Below are positions 55,994 to 64,000 of a stretch of 64,000 nucleotides of DNA, piece by piece. A program made the position numbers and the translations under genes. This DNA is from Nymphaea colorata (Eukaryota; Streptophyta; Magnoliopsida; Nymphaeales; Nymphaeaceae): positions 21,308,412-21,372,411 of the forward strand of contig NC_045139.1 in the NCBI RefSeq assembly GCF_008831285.2. Direction: 5' to 3'. Below the pieces are notes generated by a model. That model was not told the DNA's origin. It did not search any database and worked only from the letters and a program-made list of their open reading frames with translations. Positions within the stretch are counted from its first letter, which is position 1, and each line of letters starts with the position of its first letter.

Positions 55994-57180
55994 CTAATCT
56001 CTTGTAGTGCTGGGGTGGCTGCGGATTGACTGGCCAAGACCATGTTGTAAGAGGACTCGACTTACGTGCTGCATTTTTACTTCGTTCATGCGGAACAACC
56101 ACATGTCTTTGCACAACAACTCAAAAGCTTTCATGATAATCGAATCTTGGCTAGCACCACGAATGTATGGTCTCAATAGCACCTACACATAAACATGGAA
56201 TAATCATCAATACACAAGTATTCTAGCATCCTTATTGAGCAAAGTATGAAACACTATTTCCTATCCATACCTGAGCCACCCAAAAATTCGATATGATCGA
56301 CCGAATGACTCTACATCATTGTAATGTCTGGGACTAATACCTTTCCACTGTGCATGTAATGGATGAACATTTGGAAACAGACGCTCCACAGTAGGTCTAA
56401 TAGAAGGTATGTGCTCCCACATCCAAAACTGGAGACAAAACATAAATACAAATATTACAAGATGATAAATAATCATTTTCACATATAAATTTACATGATG
56501 AAGATACTATCTATACCTGCAGCAACAACCAACATCCTCCCACGGATGCAACACTGTCCTTAAATTGTTCTAGCTGGCTATACAAATGCACTAGCACAAC
56601 TAGCCACCATGTGTAGCGATAAATCTCGTCCATATCTTCCAAAAGTTGAATGTACTGCCAACTTATTCTTGAGCCTGAATTGTCGCTAGATAGACAACAC
56701 CAAATAAATATACAAGAAAGGACCTAAATACTTGGTCCGCTTCTTGTGAAGGTGCATCATGCTTTGCTTGCCGCTATTTATTCTATAGCTTTGAAACAAC
56801 TAATGACGTTGACTTTCCTCCAACGGCTACAACTTTCTTAAACTCCAAACCTGCCAACCCCAGAAGGTTACTGCTCTTCCCTATCAAGCTGTACATGGGC
56901 TTTCTGACCTTAGGTTTTCCATGAGTTCTCAGATGCAACAGTCTAGCAACGTCTTCTATGGTGATCGTCATCTTGAATCCATCAAACATAAATGTGTTTG
57001 TTCGAGAATCCCATTTCTATGCTAGGGCGTACAAGGGCCCTCAATGGAGTTCTGTTGTGCCATAAGAAAACAGCCCCGAGAATTACATTCTCGGCAATCT
57101 CTACTTTTGGAAGTATGATAGAATTTCATATAGATCAACGACTAAACTCCATTTGGTAGGGCCTACATTTCTGCAACAAA
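55994..57180 (-). pseudogene. Plant mobile domain (MAIN-like) pseudogene
   Basis: Minus-strand segments occur in the order of a plant mobile domain protein: FDGFKMTITIEDVARLLHLR near 56985; LVHLYSQLEQ, then DSVASVGGCWLLLQ near 56600-56519; FWMWEHIPSIRPTVERLF near 56430; and LLRPYIRGASQ near 56180 with KMQHVSRVLLQHG. Short introns with GT..AG ends fit at about 56431-56518 and 56183-56273. Stops upstream of the first block (for instance near 57050), a frame problem at a T run near 56290 and the lack of a start make it a pseudogene. Such domains occur in host MAIN-type proteins and inside transposons; I cannot tell which origin applies. Confidence 0.7.
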
Positions 57181-57479
57181 AATACCAATGTTAAAGACAT
57201 TATCCTACATAGAAACTTTAATTATAAATATTTGAATAAATGACATAGATTACTTACATTGATGTCACACAATTGCCTCCTTTTCTTCTCAACTATCTCT
57301 ACCACCTCTACATTGAAATCAAGTTTTCTCCTTCACCTAGAACTTCTAATTTTTAGTGCAGGTACAGTCCACACATCTAACATTAATCCCTCTGCTTCAT
57401 CTAACAATGGATTCTCCTTCTCATTATCCTTCTCCCCTGCATTCTTCGCCTCTAGGAGTCGCTCCCCTTCCACCACCTC

Positions 57480-57790
57480 CTCCCATTGAAATCTAATCTC
57501 TCGTCATTTCTTTGTCTCCGTGGACTATCCATTCGTTTGTACCACCTCCTCCTCCTCAAGTCCCTTTTCCCCTACATTTGTCTATCTCCTCGGCCTGTAC
57601 CCTCGTTTTCACAACGTCCTCCTGCTCAAGTTCCTTCTCCACTACATTATCCAGCTCCGAGGCCCCAACCTTTGTGTGCGCCATCTCATTCTGCTCAAAT
57701 TCCTTCACCCTTGCATTGTCCATCTCCGTGGCACCTCCCTTCATTTCCGCCACCTCATCTTCTTCATTTTCTTTCATGCCTCCCGTCTCC
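57480..57790. repeat. 69-bp tandem repeat, at least three units
   Basis: AAGTTCCTTCTCCACTACAT (57628) and AAATTCCTTCACCCTTGCAT (57697) are 69 bp apart; further diverged units start near 57558 (70-bp step) and 57764. On the minus strand the unit encodes 23 acidic residues (GASELDNVVEKELEQEDVVK and variants). The plus strand is pyrimidine-rich and open in all three frames over this stretch, so coding direction is not certain. It could be the N-terminal part of the mobile-domain gene to its left. Confidence 0.75.
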
Positions 57791-57799
57791 TTCTCTAGA

Positions 57800-59265
57800 C
57801 ATGCTCCACGTCATTAAACATACACTCTGTTGCAATGGTAGCTTAATCCTCTTTCTGTTCTGTCAAACATCGTACTCACCTATCATTCTATTTTTTTTTC
57901 AAGTTCCTTAGATTTCGTCCAACATATAGGTCGACTTCACCCCATTTGACGTTGAACAATAGACGTTAGGTGTCATATTCTTTTGTATTGATTGAAGTAG
58001 ACATCATTGATCTACAACAAAGAAAAAAAAAGATATCAGATAAGGAATTAACAAAGCTATCTAAAGCTGGAGATAAACAAATAGATATAGGACATTGAAA
58101 TAACAACACTTGTATATACTACATATGAGAAATAGAAAGATATGAGATAATGTTGTTATTTCATTATCTCACCTCATTCTGTTTCTCTTCTAAGTATGTG
58201 CAGGAGTTGTTATTTCATTGTCTCACCATCTGTTTCTCTTCTATAACATATAAACTAATGAAAGCACGAGATCAGCTTTGAAATAATAGACTATATCTAT
58301 AACTGACAAGGATAATAGATCTAATAGTCATTCTTACACTTGCTCCTACATATGCTATTCGGGCAACAATGATAACTTCCACTGACGAGGATGATAAGCA
58401 CACTCTGTGTATGAGAACTTCCTCTGGAATAAGAGAACCTCATAGAAGCCTTCGCTCATTCGAACAGATGTCATTAAGGTTGCTCCAACGAACACTCTTC
58501 GATCGACGACAAGAACCGCTTTGACAAGGACGATAATTGTTGCCTGTGATCAATAACTTTTTGTTGCTGTAAACATTCGAAGTGTTATAGAGAAAACTTT
58601 TCTCCATGACTGATAAACTTCCTTTAACTTTTTCATGTGCGGGCTTGTCGCATCATTCCTGCCATCCACCTCGGGGCACAATCTTTTTGAAAAGCTGTTT
58701 TGCTGCATTGAAGGGTATTTTTGGACACCAACAACTTTATGTATAGGCTACTCGCATCATTTCTACTATCAACCAAGGGGCATTAATGTCTATCGAGTGC
58801 ACCAACCGATTCACCTTTGACCTACCTTGGCGCCGATTCAGCTTTTGAATTAATGTTCGAGACAAGTGGCTGATGAGATAGTAAAAATTTTATGAGATAA
58901 TGTTTATGATAATAAAATATTCATGAGATAATAAGATAACACTATAAGTAGGACAAAAAAAATGAAAATATTTTTTTTACTGCTTAAATGGTATACTGGT
59001 CATAACTACATATACGGACTAAAAAATTTTACCTTTATCGAATCCCTAAATCTTGAATCTCAAATCTTCTTTTTGTTGTTTTCGTTACTCTATCTATTTG
59101 CTTTTTTAGTGCTGTTATCCATACAAAAGTTTCCTTTTTGTATTAATCATGGTTTTTTTTTGTCATACTTAAAATGACGCATGAAATTACATACACAGAG
59201 GCGGCATATATAACCAGCTTCGGGTGCTTATCCTAGTTCCCGCACTACTGAAAAAAATTGTTTGA
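57800..59265. other. Intergenic, no gene seen
   Basis: AT-rich. TCGCATCATT followed by a C/T-rich word and GGGGCA occurs twice (near 58649 and 58753), a weak 100-bp-scale repeat. No domains. Confidence 0.4.
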
Positions 59266-59327
59266 GAGATAGTGTGGCTGCAAAACAATGGTGACCGAGA
59301 TAGTGTGGCTGCAAAACAATGGTGACC
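59266..59327. repeat. Perfect two-copy 31-bp tandem repeat
   Basis: GAGATAGTGTGGCTGCAAAA followed by CAATGGTGACC is repeated exactly once, head to tail. Confidence 0.97.
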
Positions 59328-59869
59328 GATCTATAGTATACAACAGTATGGGGTCATGTATGTCTAGGCTGATGTGGGCCATTGCCATAACAGCCCACAT
59401 AAATTACCTTATTTACATATTGGTATCTTATCAAATTTTAACTTATTTATATAAGAACGACCCTTCAAGATAAAATTTTAAAAACTTGTGCCTCTTAACC
59501 AAAAATTCCTGGCTCTACCAGCACCGATGTACAGTTATATTTTTGCAATCTGTGTAATCATATTTTTGCCATCTCTTAGAAAGTCATCGATACTATGGGT
59601 AGACAGCTGCGGTTTGGTAATTAACAGTCTGCAAAAATACTAAATGGGCAATGACTAGTTTGCACAATCCAGAAATGCAAGGGCCCATATTTTCGTATGC
59701 CGCAATGCATGGATTAATACATGAAATTCAAACTTAAAACTGCAAAGCAAGAAAATGCTGCTGTGTGAATGGTTCCACAACGTAGCACATGGGTTAAAGC
59801 CAGCCCCGGAATCGGAACGTGAAAAGATCTGTTGCTTCCTGCACTCCTCTTCATGATTCCAAACGTGAA

Positions 59870-60067
59870 CTTTAGGTCCTCTCTCTCTCTCTCTTAAAGA
59901 TATCTCCCCTTCGTCTTCCTCGCGTCCTTCCTCCACCTGCAAACATCTGCTACTCAATTGTCGAGAGCGGGAGGGGAGAGAGAGAGAGAGAGTACCATTT
60001 ATTAACATTACCATACCACCAAGAAGGCGTTAGGGAGAGAAAGAGAGAGAGTGAGGGAGACAAAGAG
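59870..60067 (+). promoter_or_regulatory. CT/GA-rich leader of DUF3339 copy 2
   Basis: A CT tract (59878-59894), then GA tracts at about 59977-59991 and 60030-60050, run up to the ATG at 60068. Pyrimidine or purine tracts around transcription starts are typical of plant housekeeping promoters. I see no clear TATA box. Confidence 0.5.
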
Positions 60068-60277
60068 ATGGCGGATTGGGCTCCCATTCTGATCGGCGTG
60101 ATCCTCTTCATAATCCTCTCCCCTGGCCTCATCTTCCAGATACCAGGGAACAGCCGGCACGTGGAGTTCGGGAGCTTCATGACCAACGGGAAAGCCGTCT
60201 TCATTCACACCATCATCTTCTTCGGCGTCTTCACCATCCTCATCCTTGCCGTTGGTGTTCACATCTACGCTGGCTGA
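60068..60277 (+). CDS. DUF3339 family small membrane protein, copy 2
   Basis: A complete single-exon 69-residue protein, MADWAPILIGVILFIILSPG.., ending HIYAG. Residues about 6-25 and 45-67 are hydrophobic helices; between them lies PGNSRHVEFGSFMTNGK. Compared with copy 1, Trp4 is followed by Ala instead of Gly and the loop carries Ser-Phe-Met-Thr instead of Asn-Leu-Gln-Thr. Coding sequence is GC-rich in third positions, unlike the AT-rich flanks. The start is fixed by the GA-rich leader and the family-typical MADW. A polyadenylation motif AATAAA lies at 60452-60457. Function is unknown for the family. Confidence 0.95.
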   Translation: MADWAPILIGVILFIILSPGLIFQIPGNSRHVEFGSFMTNGKAVFIHTIIFFGVFTILILAVGVHIYAG

Positions 60278-60451
60278 GCTACATGTTTGTAGGAGTGCGT
60301 GCATTATACGTGTGTGTGAAACGGTACCGGTGATCGATCCATGGCGATGCAAGGGACAGGGAGTCGTTCCGCATTTTTCTTCAAGGCTATTCGTGCGTGT
60401 GTGTGTGTCTGTGTGCAGGAGCAAGCATGTGCACTTTTTGTAATTTAATTA

Positions 60452-60457
60452 AATAAA
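60452..60457 (+). terminator. Polyadenylation signal AATAAA for DUF3339 copy 2
   Basis: About 175 bp after the stop codon and preceded by T-rich sequence (TTTTTGTAATTTAATT). Confidence 0.55.
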
Positions 60458-60738
60458 GCAAATCGTCATTGGTGAATGTTGCAGGCTAGGCATACTTTTA
60501 TGTGAACTTCCATTTACCCTGTAATCCCAAATGGGAGCTTCAAATGATCTTTTGTTTTTTCTGTAATAATAATCCCAATTTTGTTGAAACTGTTGAAAAG
60601 GAGTCTCATTGTTTTTCGTTTGAAAGTGATCTCAATCCCACCCTTCACTTTTTACCAATGCAAACACCAAGAAAAATTAGGCTCCTAAAAAGACAAGGTT
60701 AGACATATAATAAAGGCTTTCCTTTGACTCGGTAGTCC

Positions 60739-60997
60739 AAGGGTGGGGGCATCTGAGCTTGGCCCGGCTCATTTAAAATTAAAAAATAAATTTTTAATTA
60801 TAAATATTTTTTAAATATAAAATAGATTTATTAATAATAAATATATATTATTAAAATAAAAAATTAAAAAATTAATTTTTTAATCTAAACGGGTTGGGTC
60901 GGACTGACTCGGGCCAGGTTTTTCTCGGCCCAGGCTCGGGCCCAATCGGGGCAGGCCGGGCCAGCCTAATGGCGGCCCGACCCGACGCCCACCCTTA
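60739..60997. mobile_element. hAT-type MITE between DUF3339 copies 2 and 3
   Basis: Left end AAGGGTGGGGGCATC and the reverse complement of the right end TAAGGGTGGGCGTCGGG are inverted repeats. The flanks GGTAGTCC (60731-60738) and GATAGTCC (60998-61005) match at seven of eight positions. GGCCCGG-type words on both arms and an AT-rich centre make it a relative of the element at 49545-49902. Confidence 0.8.
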
Positions 60998-61005
60998 GAT
61001 AGTCC

Positions 61006-61784
61006 TCAACACAAACTGAGTTTATGTTAACAAAATAAAAGAAAAAAGAAAAAAAAGGTGTCGTTCTGAATTAAACTTCATTTCCATGTTGAGTCTCATA
61101 CATATTTGATCGGAAAAGTTACATGGACATTTTACTTAATTTCATTACAATAGTTAGATCTTTAGTATAGTGGAAAGTTTTTTTTGTAGAGCACTCATTC
61201 AATACCTTTAATATATTTAGGGCATTTACATGTATAACAATTAAACATATCAAAACATTAGCATATATTTAAACTAATTTTGTGACGCTGGCATGGGCAA
61301 CCTGCCCACACCAGCCACCATGGCTACGCTACTGAGTTAGATTTTATTCTCAAGTTTAAGGATTGTGATTGCGGGTAGGTTTACTAGGATAATACATTTG
61401 ACCATTACAACTTTAGATTTCTATTCATATACAAGTTCGGGTTATGAACTAAGAGGGATGAAGCCCCAAGTTGATCACATGTCCAATCACCTAGTTGTAG
61501 GAGGGAAGACCGTATTATAGTTTTAAAATTTTAACAAGAACCAAAATGTTTGAAAATTTTTATATAGGATAAATGTTTTTTTTAAAGTTTATATGTAAAA
61601 TGATTTTTTTTTTAAATTTTTTTAGGGGGAACGAAGGGCGGGCCACCTTTTTTCCGCCCCTGCCTAACTGTGCCTAACTGTATGAATGACAGAGATTGGC
61701 AAACACTGCCCCTGCCTAACTGTATGAATCACAGATTGGGAAACACTTTTGGATTTTAGTAAGTTAGCAATTTAACATGTGAAC

Positions 61785-61844
<60 letters not shown>

Positions 61845-63180
61845 TTTTTTTATTCCTCCAGCGGGGGTTTGGCCCATGATAAATTGCATATGCGTTTTTG
61901 ATAGCTGTTCCATTTTACGATGAGCCGTGTCCACCGCGCCTTGGATATGAACCTCCCAGTATGAAAAGCTGGACAGGTGGAAGAGAGATTCAAAATGTGC
62001 ACTGCATATGTGTATGCAAGCCACACGACTTTTTCAAAAATATCATGACATTAATGGAATTAATAAAGAAAACGAAAAAAGGGAAAACGTTGTGATCAAT
62101 TTAAAAATATTAAAATAAATTTTATCATGATTTTATTTAACAACATGGAAATTAAACTGTAAAAATATATCCAACAAAAGGCTTCTTTTTTTTTTTCCAA
62201 GACTTGGCACATTGAAGTGGAAGGAACCCAAAGGGTTCAGTCAGAATTAGCGTGAAACATGAATCTATTCGGTGAAATTGTACTGATTTGGTTTATTGGT
62301 TGATTTAAGAGCGCCACTTGTCAGATGAACAGTTTTTAAAGTTCTAATAATTTTCTTATTTTTAATTACTATATATAATTTTTCTGTTTATTATCTCAAA
62401 GATAATGTTTTAATTTCGCTAATTCACAGACCACAATAGGCCGATTCACAGAATTGAAAGGTTTGCTTGATAAGATCGGGTTCAATAATATATATATATA
62501 TATAGTGAGGTGTGTCTCAATTGGCATAAGGAGCAATGACACAGCTAGTGAGGTATAACCGATGCATAAAGTCAATAAAGTCATTAGATGGGTCATAGCA
62601 ATTTATCACATTTGATTCAGTCCATGTGATGAAGTACCCATGAATAGATATAAAGGGATCCCACTCTGCCTAGCTAATTACTCATGCATGCTAGGATCCT
62701 GTACTTCTCATTTAATTTTTTAACAACAAAGCTACCATACTTTAGTGACAGTACATTCACCAAAATTAATGCGGGTAATATTGCCCTTCTTTCTTGTACA
62801 TAGTGAAGCTGCAACTTGCTGTTGAAGAGGATCAAAAGAAAAGAAAGGTGCTCGCTTCCTTTCAGTCATAAAAAAAGAGATCTGTTACAAGCATAAAGAG
62901 ATCTTCAGCGTCACGTCTCCTGTAGCACAAGAAAAGGGAAGCGTCAATCGCATAATAGAAATCAAGCCACCATATTACGCCGCCGTAGCTAGCTCATGCT
63001 TTTCCACCATCTACATTCTTTTCCATGGGAATAATGTCACTGGCAGAACATGATCGACAGCTAGCTCCATTTGAGATGTGAACTCTTCCACATTCTTCTG
63101 TTAACAAAACCCAACTCATAAAAGATGCCAATTTCTTTTATTCTATTGGAACCCGCTGGCCTCCTTTCCCTTTAGCATTT
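61006..63180. other. Intergenic between DUF3339 copies 2 and 3
   Basis: AT-rich. A short direct repeat (CCCCTGCCTAACTGTATGAAT) occurs near 61661-61728. No gene seen. Confidence 0.4.
61790..61839. repeat. (AT)n microsatellite
   Basis: An uninterrupted run of about 25 dinucleotides. Confidence 0.95.
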
Positions 63181-63319
63181 TTCTTTTTCTTCTTTGAGCA
63201 TCTCTCGTCCTATAGAAAGAGAAGAGCACTGGCTACCCTTGTCAGCAAAGGCACCAAATCACCTTCTCCTCCTCTTTATTTGGGGAGGGAGAAAGGGAGA
63301 CAGAGAGAAGAGAGCAGAG

Positions 63320-63532
63320 ATGGCAGCTGATTGGGGACCTGTGGTGGTAGCAGTTATACTCTTCGTCCTTCTCTCCCCAGGCCTTCTTGTTCAGATACCA
63401 GGGAGGTCGAGGGTTGTAGAGTTCGGGAGCTTCGGCACCAGCGGCATAGCCATTCTGGTTCATACCATCATTTACTTTGGCGTTCTCACCATCTTCGTTA
63501 TAGCAATTGGAATACACATCCACAGTGGCTGA
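63320..63532 (+). CDS. DUF3339 family small membrane protein, copy 3
   Basis: A complete single-exon 70-residue protein, MAADWGPVVVAVILFVLLSP.., ending HIHSG. An upstream in-frame ATG at 63194 would add 42 residues of low-quality leader, but the family start MA(A)DWG and the purine-rich leader AGAGAGAAGAGAGCAGAG just before 63320 fix the start here. It has one extra Ala after the initiator, and otherwise the two helices and loop (PGRSRVVEFGSFGTSG) match the family. It is closer to copy 1 in the first helix (VVVAVILFVLLSPGLL) and to copy 2 in the loop (VEFGSF). It is in the same orientation as copy 2, 3 kb downstream. Confidence 0.95.
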   Translation: MAADWGPVVVAVILFVLLSPGLLVQIPGRSRVVEFGSFGTSGIAILVHTIIYFGVLTIFVIAIGIHIHSG

Positions 63533-64000
63533 TCTGCATACGTCCCACTCTGTACTCGTACAGTTGTTCGCGTGTATATTTGCATATGTTAAGTGCGTTG
63601 GAAGGGTTGAGAGAGAGAGAGAGAGTCCTGAAATCTTTTTTTTTTGAATCTCGGTTCGGCTGATTTCCCATTTCTTTTGAATTGGAGTCTTTAAACAGTT
63701 TATGTTTTTTGTTGCAAGCTAGTGCTCATGGCCACAAGCTGGAGTCCAAGTCAATCCTCTATAAGTTGATCAGTAATTGCTCAGAGACGAAAACGAATAT
63801 AATTTAAGTGTTGCTTTTGTGTTGGTCAAACAACGGGAGATTTGTTACTTCAGTCTTGATGGCATTGACCCAGCTAATTATCCTCATTTTAAGCATGATC
63901 TCTACAATGTACCCACTACATATCCGCAGCTTGAGTTAGGTAATTGCTATATAGGACAGGATATCTTCTTAGAAGCGACTCAAATGTGCTCGCGCGACTA
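63533..64000. other. 3' flank of DUF3339 copy 3
   Basis: Contains a GA run (63610-63625) and a short T run. No further gene is visible before the window ends. Confidence 0.4.

Noticed and set aside
59655-60424. Minus-strand frames opposite DUF3339 copy 2
   Set aside because: They are shadows of the GA-rich leader and the plus-strand gene, rich in Ser-Leu runs.
62500-62660. Possible third SINE (CTCAATTGGCATAAGG)
   Set aside because: There is a faint box A-like word but no convincing box B at the right distance.
1-64000. CRISPR array, operon, phage or bacterial defence genes
   Set aside because: No regular spacer-repeat pattern, no ribosome-binding sites and no prokaryotic gene packing; the tandem repeats seen have two to four units without spacers.

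Overview
The window looks like nuclear DNA of a flowering plant. It is AT-rich with long (CT)n and (AT)n tracts, has introns with GT..AG borders, carries plant-specific gene families (CBS-CBS-PB1 protein, DUF3339 small membrane proteins) and is dominated by plant-type transposable elements. I cannot name the species. There is no sign of a prokaryotic operon, CRISPR array or defence island.

Layout. (1) 1-6.6 kb: intergenic, with a MITE (496-730) and an internally deleted Ty1/copia element on the minus strand (2071-3801) with both LTRs and an ATAAT target duplication. (2) 6.9-26.8 kb: one minus-strand gene of 14 coding exons, which I could join completely (1,623 nt, 540 aa): a CBSCBSPB protein with two CBS pairs, a PB1 domain and a C-terminal membrane segment. 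Two introns of about 7 kb each hold mobile DNA. One holds a solo LTR (10014-10481, TSD CTCAC) and a dead hAT transposon (10850-14353, TSD GTTAAAAC). The other holds a complete but mutated Ty1/copia element (17210-22520, TSD AATAT). (3) 27-35.3 kb: intergenic, with two related tRNA-type SINEs and MITE-like repeats. (4) 35321-41390: an L1-type LINE bounded by a 17-bp target-site duplication, with broken ORF1 and ORF2. (5) 42.5-51.5 kb: two older LINE relics, the second interrupted by a hAT-type MITE, with a DUF3339 gene (46086-46295, minus) between them. (6) 51.5-58 kb: AT-rich repeat-like DNA, a decayed plant-mobile-domain pseudogene (minus) and a 69-bp tandem repeat. (7) 58-64 kb: two further DUF3339 genes (60068-60277 and 63320-63532, plus strand) with a second hAT-type MITE between them.

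The host genes are the CBSCBSPB gene and three DUF3339 paralogues; nothing links their functions beyond position. Almost everything else recognisable is transposon. I did not find a convincing undescribed system. The most useful results are the complete splice model across about 15 kb of transposon-loaded introns, a MITE lying almost on a splice acceptor, and precise target duplications for seven insertions.
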